From: Cenococcum geophilum 1.58
Taxonomy: Eukaryota > Ascomycota > Dothideomycetes > Gloniales > Gloniaceae
Assembly: GCA_001692895.1 (NCBI GenBank)
Contig: KV748182.1
Coordinates: 682,001-746,000 of the forward strand
Reading direction: 5' to 3'
Length of the DNA: 64,000 bases
A program made the position numbers and the translations under genes. Shown here one piece after another: positions 35,256-46,100 of the stretch. Numbering within the stretch: the first letter of the stretch is position 1; each line of letters opens with the position of its first letter. Below the pieces are notes generated by a model. The model saw only the letters and a list, made by a program, of their open reading frames with translations, was not told where the DNA came from and made no database searches.

Positions 35256-37626
35256 AACTAAAGACCTACGGCAAGGAGCTAGCTAACCTAGCTAAGCTCT
35301 ATACCGACAAATCTAAGTATAGCGGCGAAAACGATAACTTTAACTTTAAACTAACTATCTTTACGGACCTCTGCCAGAAGGCTAATATTTTTAAATAAAA
35401 GTTTAGCCAAGCCTACTCTACTATGCTGCGCGGCCTAGCACTCGACCACTACTACACCAACCTTAAGAGTAACCCCCTTAGTGTTCCTTTTAATAAGCTA
35501 TGCGAAGCTATATATAACTACTTTAAAGGACCGGAATATAAGCGTAATATCCTTACCTAATGGAATGCGACTAAGCTACGGACCGTAATAGATAAGAATA
35601 CTGAAAAATCGACTATAGAGTGCCTGCAAATCCTTATTAAAGACCTCTACTACCTACAGCACGGTTTTAATATTAAGCTTTAAACGGACGACTTCCTGTA
35701 TAATAAACTTATTACGGCCTGCTAGGAAGTAGAGCCCTGTAAGTACGCCTGCTATAAGCCTATAGATACCTTAGCTAGCCTTATTAATGACCTACGCTCC
35801 TTTATTATAACGTATGAAGTCTTAAACCTACCAGGCAGCACTTAAGCCTTTGTTACGGATATTTAATATCCGTAAATAGACTTAGACGTCTACTTTACGG
35901 ACCGCCGCTACCGCTAGCAGCACCTGTACCGACTAAGTCCTACCTATAACCCCCGTAGTAACCCCCGTATAAAAATATACCCCCGCAGACAAACTAGCCA
36001 GAAGTGCTTCGTATACGGTAAGGAAGGATATTAGTCTACAAGGCATACTTAGGAAGAATGTAATAAGTCTAAAAAGAGACTTAATAGCTGTATTAACCAG
36101 TTTATTTTAGAATACGAAGGAGAGGAAGTAGAGGAGCCCCCTAATGAGTTAATAGAAGCCCTTATAATTAACTTTAACTTAGACGCTTAGGAATAAGAGA
36201 CCTTAGAGACGTTCTTAACTACTTTTAGACCTTTTATGGATAGCTAAGCCTTTAATATTACGACCGTATTAGCTGACCACTCCTTTATACACTTACTTAC
36301 GCCCAAAAACTATCCTGTAAGTACCCCCGTTATAAATATTATAGATTATAAGCAGGACTTATTTGCATATATTACTACAGAACGCTATACCCCTAAGGAA
36401 TTCTACGGTGTTATAATCGACACAGGTGCCTCTAAGAAGTCTACCGTAGGCTATAGACAATACCTTATATATAGGACCACCACAAATAATAATACGGACA
36501 TTGATATTACGCAAACTAGGGCCGTAAACGTCCAATTCGGCATCAGCTTAACCGCATTAATTAGATTAGTTAAAGTTAAGACTCTAATTAGCCTAGTTAA
36601 CTTCTACGTGGTAAAAGCGGACACCCCTTTCCTACTCTATCTTATAGACATAGACAGGTTATAGGTGTACTATAATAATGTTATGGACACCCTAATTGGC
36701 CCCGCAACTGCCCTAGGAAGTAAGTATATTACCCTACTAATTACACGACAATTTGGACACCCGTTCCTTATATAGGGAGAGACTTTACAGACCTATATTT
36801 AGAAATCTTTTAACTATAACCTATACTACCTTACTAGTACTAAGATCTACCGCCTATACCGCCATTTCGGCCACCCGTTAGCCGAAAAGCTGTATAGAGT
36901 CCCTAAACGCTCTGGATATGACGACGTTAATAGGAAGGCAATTAACCACCTAACCAAATACTGCTCCTTCTGCCAGAAATACGGACGTTCCCTAGGCCGA
37001 TTTAAGTTTACCCTTTATAAGGACCTTAACTTTAACCACTTAGTATACGTGGACATTATATATATTAACGGCAGTCCAGTATTACATATAATCGACGAGG
37101 CAACCCACTATTAAGTTGCTCGTTGGTTATAAAATATATCCATAAAATACACTTAGGATATTTTACGGACCTACTAGATCGACACATACGTTAGACCTCC
37201 GCAGTATATTACCTATAACACTGGTAAGAACTTTATTAGTAAGGAATTCTAGCAGTATACTATAGCCATAGCTATATTAACAAAAGCTATTCCAGTTAAG
37301 GCGTACTAGTCTATTAGGCTTATTAAGCGAGCTTACCTAGCCTTATAGAGAGCTTACCAGATCATTACAGACGAGTGTAAGGACATCTAAAAGGAACTAG
37401 CTTTACAGATGGCCGTAAAAGCTATTAATAACACCACTGGCCCTAACGGACTAGTACTTACCCTCTTGGTTTATAGAGCCTACCTAAGGATAAGCAACCT
37501 AGGCCCTCCTGCCCCGTCTATTATGGAACGAGCAGCTGTAATACGGAAGGCAATAACTAAAATAGTTAAGCTACGGGCTAAGCAAGCTATTAATAACGCC
37601 CTACACTACCGCAATGGACCTAATAC

Positions 37627-37850
37627 TGTGGTGGGGTAAAATGTCTCACGCCTAGTACCTTGGCATTTTCCTGTATTTATAGAGCCTTCGGCTTCCCTCC
37701 TTCTTGGACCATCACGACCTACCGGAATACATTCTTTCCTTTCTTCTTACTGACTGCTTTCCTACTGATTGATTACGACTGACGACCGACTGACCGACAG
37801 ACAGACGGCACTGTGACTTTCCTATCTGAGAGTGGTCGTACCCTCCCACA
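37627..37850. repeat. Solo LTR, family S, copy 1
   Basis: This insertion of about 224 bp runs TGTGGTGGGG to CCTCCCACA within the Cop2a integrase. Flanks repeat ATAC (or AATAC if the final A is counted as target). The coding line rejoins perfectly across it (GPNT then TLVYDLPF). A second copy is at 55,256-55,532. It contains tatttata, a short agccttcggct hairpin and a degenerate array of gactgac/cgac words near 37,740-37,810. Confidence 0.85.
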
Positions 37851-39844
37851 ATACGACCCTAGTATACGACCTCCCGTTTAACTCTGAAGTCCTTATATGG
37901 CGTAAAAGCGGCAGTTAGAATAGACCTTATTGTCTACTAGCCGTAGAAAACGAGATATGCTGCGTATAGCTTCCTAGTGGGCCAACTAGCTTTAGAAGCA
38001 CGTCCGTAAAACCCTACTTTTGGCCTAAAAACACCTATGACGTTAAACTAGACAAACTAGAAGCACCTATTAAACTAGACGAACCGGAAGCACCCGCCGA
38101 ATTAGATAAACTAGAAGCACCCTTACCTACCCTAGAAGTCCCCTAGAAACCCACTAAACCTACTAAACCTACTATAAAGCGTAGTTAAGGACACCCCTAA
38201 AAGCACCCCGTAACTAAGAATACCGTAATAGAAAATTACCTAACCTCCGCAGGAATATCCGCAAGGCAATCTCCGCCTGCGGATATATTAGTTTTAGTAT
38301 AGGAAACCCCGTTTACAGACTTACGACGTAAAGAGATTAACGGACTACTTAAAAAGGGTGTCTTTGCGGTTATAATAGAGAAAGACGTCCCATAAGGCGT
38401 CCGTATATTTAACTTACGCTTTATTAACAAGATTAAGCACCCTAGTACTAATAAAGCCTTTAAGAAATTAAGGCTTATCGTACAAGCTTATAACGATAAG
38501 GGAAAGGACTTAGTCCTTACGCAATCGCCTATAATTTAACGAGTTAGCCAACGAATTATACTTACACTTACGCCGGGACTACAGCAAACTAAACCCGTAG
38601 CCCTATACTTACGGGATATCTCGCAAGCCTACGTGCAGTCTAATACCTACCTAAGTAGGGACATCTTTATACAACCACCCCATGAGCTTAACCTATAACT
38701 AGGAATAATTTTACGGGTTATAAAACCTCTTTACGGATTACTAGAAGCTAGGAACTACTGGTTTAGGACGTACTACCAGCATCACGTTAGTAAGCTTAAA
38801 ATGGAATAGTTAACCTACGACCCCTACCTCCTATACAGCCCATTAAACGGCCTTAGTATTATTAGACTTTAAATAGACAATACCCTATTCCTAGCAGACT
38901 AGACCTTTACGGACGCTAAAGAAACTAAACTATAAAAGGCTAAGTTCCTAGTAAAGCCGTAAGAGTAGTTAACTAAGCAGAATCCGATTAAGTTTAATAG
39001 AGGCCTAATTATATAAAAGGGCAACCTAATTAAGCTAACTTAGGAACGCTAAGCTTAAAACCTAAAGCTCGTTATAGCAAAGCCTACGGACCTTACTAGT
39101 TCCCGCGGAGAGACCCGTAAAACCGTAAATATAAAGGACTAATACGCTGTATAGCGTGCAAGAGGCGCCTATATTGTTATAGTCTGCCAACCCAAATCTA
39201 CCTATAACTTATCCTTTGCGGCCTAGGTAGTAGATCCGTAAGAAGAAAATATTAAGCAGCTTAATAAGCGTATTTAGTGACAAATTGACAATACAGCAAG
39301 GGGACTTACTTTTATACCACTAGACCTAAATTCCCTTAGCCTACTAGCATTTATAGACGCCTCCTTTGCTAATAACAAAGACCTATTATTACAAATTAGC
39401 TTTATAATTATACTTACGGACCGCAATTAGGACGCAAATATACTATACTAGTCTTTAATTAAGTGCAAACGAGTAACCTATAGTGTACTAGCTTTTAAAC
39501 TATATACACTAGCTTATAGATTTAATATAGCAGCTGCAATTAAATTAACGGTCCAGAAGATTCTATAACTAGAGTAGTTACCCCTAGTTTTATACACTAA
39601 TTTAAAGTCCCTTTACGACTGCCTAGTTAAACTAGGTATAACACAAGAGAAGAGGCTTATAGTCGACCTAATATACTTACGTTAGGCCTATAAATAACGT
39701 AAGATTACGGAGGTTAAATGGATTAGCAGCGGAAACAACCTAGCGGACGCTATAACTAAGGCAAAGCCGTGTTAAGCCCTTAAAACCCTAATTAACACGA
39801 ATAAGCTTAACCTAAAAGTTATAAAATAGGTAAAACGGGACTAA

Positions 39845-40278
39845 CGGAGCACCTATGGTATGTTTACAGCCCGTTAGAAGGCCGTATGGCTCGTTATACG
39901 GTATAGGTGGAAAACGGTAGAAAGCTACGGTAGAATTTAGTAAACTCACGTAACCTGCCGAATTTTGCAGGGTGGTTAAATTAACTAATTACGATTTTCT
40001 ATCCCCGGGATAAAAAATCGCCATTGGTTCGCTTAGCACTAGCGCCTTAGCGGCCCTTAAAATCTGATTTATAGCTCATCTACTGCCCGTCAAAAGGCCG
40101 TACGGTTTATTTTACGGACCGTAAGCAGAACTTACGGCCAGCTTGGGGCACCGTTTAGAAGGCAGCCTAGACGGCACCTCAGGGAGATTTCCTATGTATT
40201 TTCCTTTATGTTCTATGGTTTTATTAAAGCAATTACGGAGGCTATATATAGGTGGTTTCATTTTTTAAGTACTGCCAG
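39845..40278 (+). other. Cop2a 3' region with an extra segment and a hairpin
   Basis: Noncoding sequence between stop and 3' LTR. Compared with Cop2b and Cop2c it carries about 190-200 extra bases (roughly 39,885-40,080) inserted between two hairpin repeats of the ggcccg...ggccgt type. This extra piece contains an inverted repeat at 39,992-40,020 (cgattttctatccc with gggataaaaaatcg). No coding frame, and the source of the insertion is unknown. Confidence 0.6.
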
Positions 40279-40546
40279 TATATAATTACAGCACCTGTTA
40301 TACTAAACGCGGGCTTACGCGTTCGGTACACCAGGTACACGTTTACGCGTTCAGTGCACCAACCACTCGCTTACGCGTCTGGTGCACTTATAAAGCACTA
40401 ACTAATTAGGGGGGAGGTGNATTAGTATATAGACCACGTAGTCTGCTTTATATAATCGACAGTCACCATCCAAACAAGCATACGATACTACACGTATTTC
40501 GTGCCCGTGGATACGACTCGCCTGTACTATTAAGTTGGTATAAACA
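40279..40546 (+). repeat. Cop2a 3' LTR
   Basis: 268 bp, beginning tatataattac (first G mutated to A) and ending GGTATAAACA, followed by the TSD ATAAT. Only three of the five ACGCGT boxes remain. The N at 40,420 falls in the GGGGAGGTG stretch. Confidence 0.92.
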
Positions 40547-40551
40547 ATAAT

Positions 40552-41215
40552 ATAATACTATAAAAAGAAATGGGTATATTACTATTTAAGGCGAATTATG
40601 GATATAAGCTAAGAACATTACTATCGCTATATTAAGTAAAGAAAATAAGTAATATAGCTAAGTAAAGAATGGAGATATTAATAAATCTTTATAAAAACCT
40701 TACGGAAATAGTAAAGACGGTATAGTAAAGGATAAAAAAGTATTATAATACTAAGAGATCTAAGGGACTAGATCTTAAGGAGGGAGATAAAGTATAGCTA
40801 CTATATAAAAATTTTAAGTGTTAATGGCTAAGCAAAAAGTTAAACTATGTTAGACTAGGACCTTTTAAAATTAAGTAAAGGATTTTACTAGTTATGTTTA
40901 AGTTAAACCTACTAGCTAAAATAAAGATCTACCCTATATAGCATATCGCAATACTAAAGCTAGTATATGGGAATATTAAGCCATTAATTTACAAAGCAGA
41001 CACGTATAAAGAATAAGAAGAAGATAAATAGTAAGTTTTAAAGATTGTTAACTATAAAGACATTGATAATAAAATATAGTATAAAGTTAAGTAGATAGGC
41101 TATACTAAGACTACCTAAAAACTACTAGAGAATTAAAAAAAACGCTATAGGAAAGGTATAGAAGTATTAGAAGAAATTAGGTTAGGTAGTATTAATAAAG
41201 AAGGATTACTAAAGA
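40552..41215 (+). pseudogene. Element B integrase C-terminus and chromodomain
   Basis: Last part of the element B polyprotein after Cop2a. It holds the integrase C-terminal GD..W region around 40,755-40,850 and a chromodomain near 41,050-41,170 (KVKQIGYTKTT-like, with Trp and Gln codons now stops). Chromodomains of this group guide insertion to methylated H3 lysine 9 chromatin. Confidence 0.85.
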
Positions 41216-41925
41216 ATAAGTCACCTAAGGGGGACCTAAAAAGAGTAGTTGCCAAACTACTTAGATCTATTTCCTTTTTAGTTAAAGAAGAATCCGTTTT
41301 TATATCACTAAGTTCCTATAAACCTTACTTTATAAGTTTTTACTCCTTAAAACAGACCTTCTTATACACCTTTTTAAGATAGATTAACTAAGCGGACGCC
41401 ACCAGACAAGACTTAAGGGCCCGTTACTAAGCATTAGCAGCCTCCTACTTAGCGTCCTAAAAATAGCGTAACTTAGTAAGAGTAATAAACAGCTTATTAT
41501 TTAGCCGCGTAGCAGCAGATTAAATATAAAACCCTAAAATAAATTAATTAGGGAACTAAACGACTATTAAAAGTAATAGGTCGCGTATATTTAGCATTAA
41601 AGACGGAGTAAATGTTACAGAACGAATAAATATTTACTTTAGTGCACTTTAAATAAAAAGACAGTTATTATAAAGATAGGTTCGCCAATATAATATAAAC
41701 TAACCCCTCTTTTAAATAACAAGAACATAGAGATAATATAATCTCACTAAGAGACAATATTATAGTAATAGTGCGAGTACGACAAGCGGTTAAAGAAGAA
41801 GAAATTACTTTAGGTATAATAAGTAATAATATTAACTAAATTAATTAGACGGATATTATACCTCTAGTAAACAACTTAGAGATATTTAGAATCTTTAAGG
41901 ATAAAGATAAAAAGGAGGGAGATAG
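41216..41925 (+). other. Element B 3' noncoding region and polypurine tract
   Basis: Homologous to 6,776-7,456 and 49,426-50,119. It ends with aaaaaggagggagatag next to the LTR. No supported reading frame. Confidence 0.75.
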
Positions 41926-42326
41926 TGTTATGGACGCTTTAAGTATAATATTATAACTACTTAAAGAAGAGTTAGAAGAAGCTAGTTAGTTAATTTAAAT
42001 ATAGTCTAGGATAAAGCTAATAGAGCTATATAATAAGGAATGGTAACTAAGGTTATATAACGTAATCTATATAATCTATACAATCTGTATAATCTATAAT
42101 AGAGTAAATAGAGTATACGTATATTACGTATAAGAAGGATTTTATAAGAGTACGGTTATATATTTAAGGACCCTTAGTCCCTACCTAGATAGTTCCTTTC
42201 TTATAGTTAATCTATTAGGCAACTACTCCACCAGTTGTTATTACGTTGTTAACTTTATTTTGTATTACCTATATACCTAGCCCATTAATAAGCCTATCGT
42301 AGTACTTACTATAAGGTTCCGTTATA
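41926..42326 (+). repeat. Element B 3' LTR
   Basis: 401 bp, start tgttatggacgc (TG kept) and end ccgttata, followed by TSD AAAGA. About 20 bp shorter than its 5' partner because of a deletion near the aatctcagaatataatta segment (around 42,200). Confidence 0.9.
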
Positions 42327-42331
42327 AAAGA

Positions 42332-42550
42332 AGTATTTATAAAACACGGAGTATTAAGTAAGATTATATTGGATAAAGACCTAAGATTTATAGCAGTATT
42401 TTAGAAGGTATTTTTAGCGGAATAAGAAGTTAGAGTAGTAACTTCTATTATATATTATCTGCAGATGGATAGATAAATAGAAAGATTAAACTAAATGCTA
42501 GAATAGTATTTAAGACATTATATTAATTACATATAGAATAATTAGGTATT
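42332..42550 (+). pseudogene. Second gypsy copy: integrase core fragment
   Basis: Continues the host integrase from 18,790. It reads VFIKHGVLSKIILDKDLRF, then the catalytic-region KVFLAE and IERLN blocks. It is 219 bp long and cut by Cop2b at 42,550 (TSD GTATT). Confidence 0.88.
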
Positions 42551-42821
42551 TGTTTGTATTAACTTAATAATATAATTAAGTTATATCCCAGGGCACAAAA
42601 TACGTATAGTATCGTATGCTCTTTGGGATGGTGGTAACTATCAATTATATTAAGTAGACTACGTAGTCTATATACTAATGCGCCTCCCCCTTAATTAGTT
42701 AGTGCTCTAGGAGTGCACCAGACGCGTAAGCGGGTGGTTGGTGTACCGAACGTGTAAACGCGTGGTTAATATACCAAACGTATAAGCACGCGGTTGGTAT
42801 AGCAGGTGCTATAATTATACA
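42551..42821 (-). repeat. Cop2b 3' LTR
   Basis: 271 bp, plus-strand TGTTTGTATTAAC to ATAATTATACA. More RIP-like changes than in the 5' LTR at 48,470; for example several ACGCGT boxes have become acgtgt or acgtat. Confidence 0.93.
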
Positions 42822-42998
42822 CTGGCGGTACTTGAAAAATGAAACCACTTATATATAGCCTCCGTAATTGCCTTAATAGAACCGTAGAACATGTAAGAAA
42901 ATATATAGGAAATCCCTCCTAAGGTGCCCTCTGGCCTGCCTTCTAAACGGTGCTTTAAGTCGGCCGTAAGTCCTGCTTACGGTCCGCAAAATAAGCTA

Positions 42999-43091
42999 TA
43001 CGGTCTTCTAACGGGCCGTAAATGTACCATACGGCCTTCTAACGGGCCGTAAATAAACCGTACGGCCTTCCGACAGGCCGTAAATAGACCG
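42999..43091 (-). repeat. Three exact-length 31-bp hairpin repeats
   Basis: Units start at 42,999, 43,030 and 43,061 and stop at 43,091. The two cleanest units hold acggcc...ggccgt inverted words (6-bp stem, 8-base loop). They lie just after the gag-pol stop (43,103 on the minus strand) in the 3' untranslated region. Cop2c has about two units near 60,690-60,755 and Cop2a has them split by the extra segment. Confidence 0.85.
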
Positions 43092-43102
43092 TAGGTGCTC
43101 CG

Positions 43103-46100
43103 TTAGTCTCGTTCTACCCATTCTATGACCTTTAGGTTAAGCCTATTTGTGTTAATTAGGGTTTTTAGAGCTTGACACGGCTTTGCCTTAGTTATGGCGT
43201 CTGCTGGGTTGTCTTCGCTACTAATCTATTTGACCTCCGTAATCTTATGTCGTTTATAGGCCTAACGTAAGCATATTAGGTCGACTATGAGCCTCTTCTC
43301 TTATATTGTACCTAGTTTGACTAGGCAGTCATAGAGGGACTTTGAATTGGTGTATAAAACCAGGGGTAGCTACTCTAATTGTAGGATCTTCTAGATCGTT
43401 AATTTGATTATGGCTGCTATATTAAAGCCATAGGCTAGTATATATAGTTTAGAAGCTAGTACACTGCGGGTTACTTATTTGTATTTAATTAAAGACCAAT
43501 ATAGTATATTTGCGTCTTAATTACGGTCCGTAAGTATAATTATAAAGCCGATTTGCGATGACAGGTCCCTATTATTGGCGAAGGAGGCGTCTGTAAATAC
43601 TATTACGCTAATAGAGTTTAGGTCTAGCGGTATAAAAGTAAGTCCTTTTATCGCATTATTAATCTGCTATTAAATGCGCTTATTAAGCTGCTTAATATTT
43701 TTTTCTTGCGGATTTACTGCCTGGGCCGTAAAGGATAAGTCGTAGGCAGATTTAGGTTGGCAGACTGTGGCAATATAGGCGCCTCTTACACGCTGTGCAG
43801 CGTATTGGTCCTTTGTATTTATAGTCTTATAGGTCTCTCCGTAGGAACTGGTAAGGTCCGTAGGCTTTACTGTAATAAGCTTTAGGTTTTAAGTTTGGCG
43901 TTCCTAGGTTAGCTAGATTAAGTTGCCCTTTTATGTAATTAAGCCTCCGTTAAACTTAATTGGAGTCTACTTAGTTAACTACTCTTGCGGCTTTGCTAGG
44001 AACTTAGCTTCTTATAGTTTAGTTTCCTCTATATCCGCAAAAGTCTGGTTCGCTAAAAAGAGAGTATTATTTATTTAGAGCCTAATAATACTAAGGCCGT
44101 TTAATAGGGTGTATAGGAGGTAAGGGTTATAGGCTAACTGCTCTATCTTAAGTTTACGGACGTAATGTTAGTAATACGTCTTAAACCAGTGGTTTCTAGC
44201 TTCTAGCACTCCGTAAAGTGGTTTTATAACCTATAAAATTATTCCTAGTTGCAAATTAAGCTCGAGCGGTAGTTATATAAAGATGTCCCTACTTAGGTAG
44301 GTATTGGATTGTATGTAGGCTTATAAGATGTCCCGTAGGTAAAGAGCTACGGGTTTACTTTACTATAGGCCGGGGGTAAGTATAAGTATAATCTGTTGGC
44401 TGACTCATTAGATTATAGGCGATTGCGTAAGGACTAAGTCCTTTCCCTAGTTATTATAAGCTTGTATAACGAGCCTTGACTTTTTAAAGGCTTTATTAGT
44501 ACTAGGGTGCTTAATTTTGTTAATAAAGCGCGAGTTAAATATACGGACGCCTTGCGGAACCTCTCTCTCCGTTATAACCGTAAAGACGCCCTTTTTAAGT
44601 AGTCCGTTAATCTCTTTGCGTTATAAGTCCGTAAAAGGGGTTTCCTGTACTAGAACTAATATATCTATAGGCGGAGATTGCTTTGCGGATGTGCCTATAG
44701 AGGTTAGGTAATTCTCTATTATAGGGTTCTTGTAGGGGCGTCCTTGGCCACGCTTTATGGCAGGTTTAGTAGGTTTAGTAGGTTTCTGGGGGACCTCTGG
44801 GGTAGGTAAGGGTGCTTCTAGTTTATCTAATTTGGCGGGTGCTTCTGGTTTGTCTAACTCGGCAGGTGCTTCTAGTTCGTCTGGCTTGACGTTATAGGTG
44901 TTTTCGGACCGAAAATAGGGTTTTATGGATGTGCTTCTAAAGCTTATTGGTCCGCTAGGGAGCTGTATACAGTAGGTCTTATCTTCTACGGTTAGTAGAC
45001 GGTAAGGTCTAGTCCAATTGCTGCTTTTACGCTATATGAGGACTTTAGAATTAAGCGGGAGGTTGTGTACTAGGGTTATATTAGGTCCGTTTCGGTAGTA
45101 TAGGGCGTTATTAATAGTTTATTTGGCCCGTAATTTAACTATTTCGGCTATTGCCTTCCGTATTATAGCTACTTGATCCGTAATAGATAGGGCAGGAGGG
45201 TCTAGTTTGCTTATCCTTAGGTAGGCTCCGTAGACTAAGAGGGTAGGTACTAGTCCGTTAGGGCTAGTGGTGTTATTAACGGCTTTTACGGCTATCTATA
45301 AAGCTAGTTCCTTTTAGATGTTCTTATACTTGTCCATAATAATCTAGTAAGCTCTCTATAAAGCTAGGTAAGCTCGCTTAATAAGCCTTAACTGGAACGG
45401 CTTTTGTTGATATAGCTATGGCCGTAATATACTACTGGAATTCCTTGCTGATAAAGTTCCTACTAGCGTTGTGGGTAATATACTTAGGAGGTCTAAGGTA
45501 TATATCAATCTAGTAGGTCCGTAAAATGTCCTAAGTATGTTTTATAGATATATTTTGCAATTAACGGGCGGCTTAATAGCGGGTTGCCTTATTAATTATA
45601 TATAATACTAGACTGCCGTTAATGTATATAATGTCCACGTATACTAAGTGGTTGAAGTTAAGGTCCTTATAAAGGGTAAACTTGAATCTGCCTGGGGAAC
45701 GTCCGTATTTCTGGTAAAAAGAGCAGTATTTGGTTAGGTGGTTAATTGCTTTCCTATTGACGTTATATCTAGAGCGTTTAAGGACTCTATATAGCTATTC
45801 GGCTAACAGGTAGCTAAAACGGCGGTGCAGTCGGTGGATTTTAGTACTGGTAAGGTAGTATGGGTTGTGGTTAAAAGATTCCTGAATAGAGGTCCGTAAA
45901 GTCTCTCCCTATATAAGGAACGGGTGTCCAAATCGTTGTATAATTGGTAGGGTAATATGCTTACTTCCTGGGGCAGTTATAGGGCTAATTAAGGTGTCCG
46001 TAACGTTATTATAGTAGACCTATAACCTATCCATGTCCGTAAGGCAGAGTAGGAAAGGGGTATCCGCTTTTACTATATGGAAGTTAACTAGGCTAATTGG

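Larger units (their letters stand above)
34631..39844 (+). pseudogene. Cop2a copia gag-pol polyprotein
   Basis: The ATG at 34,631 (MADLRKQVNEG) is conserved in all three copies. Gag contains four 15-bp repeats (35,196-35,255) and ends with a CFVYGKEGY zinc knuckle near 36,009. Protease VIIDTGASKKS lies at about 36,415-36,445 with the catalytic DTG intact. The integrase zinc region is at about 36,860-36,985, and the core includes YVDIIYI near 37,050 and YNTGKNF near 37,215. A solo LTR at 37,627-37,850 splits the integrase C-terminus. RT begins near 38,310. It has the DISQAYVQS block at about 38,617 and IDNT in place of VDDT near 38,875. RNase H with FIDASFANN is at about 39,352 and the probable original stop is TAA 39,842-39,844. 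Stops at Gln/Trp codons are numerous. Confidence 0.92.
33919..40546 (+). mobile_element. Cop2a, Ty1/copia element
   Basis: This 6,628-bp element has two 268-bp LTRs and a perfect TSD ATAAT (33,914-33,918 and 40,547-40,551). It interrupts the integrase of element B and itself carries a solo LTR. It belongs to the same family as Cop2b (minus strand) and Cop2c. Domain order gag-PR-IN-RT-RNase H is copia. It is moderately RIPed, less than the gypsy host. One undetermined base is at 40,420. Confidence 0.94.
18791..42326 (+). mobile_element. Element B, family G gypsy inserted in integrase of its relative
   Basis: Bounded by LTRs 18,791-19,216 and 41,926-42,326 and by a perfect TSD AAAGA (18,786-18,790 and 42,327-42,331). 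The integrase reading on both sides rejoins at this point. After removal of the inner insertions (MITE, palindrome, element C, Cop2a) an element of about 7.9 kb is left, equal to element C. It shares gag-pol-chromodomain organisation and LTR termini with the host array, but its LTRs form a separate subfamily together with those of element C. Confidence 0.93.

Noticed and set aside
38236-38430. Minus-strand 64-codon frame in Cop2a and its near-identical plus-strand partner at 44,517-44,711
   Set aside because: They are antisense shadows of the RT start in Cop2a and Cop2b. Conservation comes from the RT on the opposite strand.
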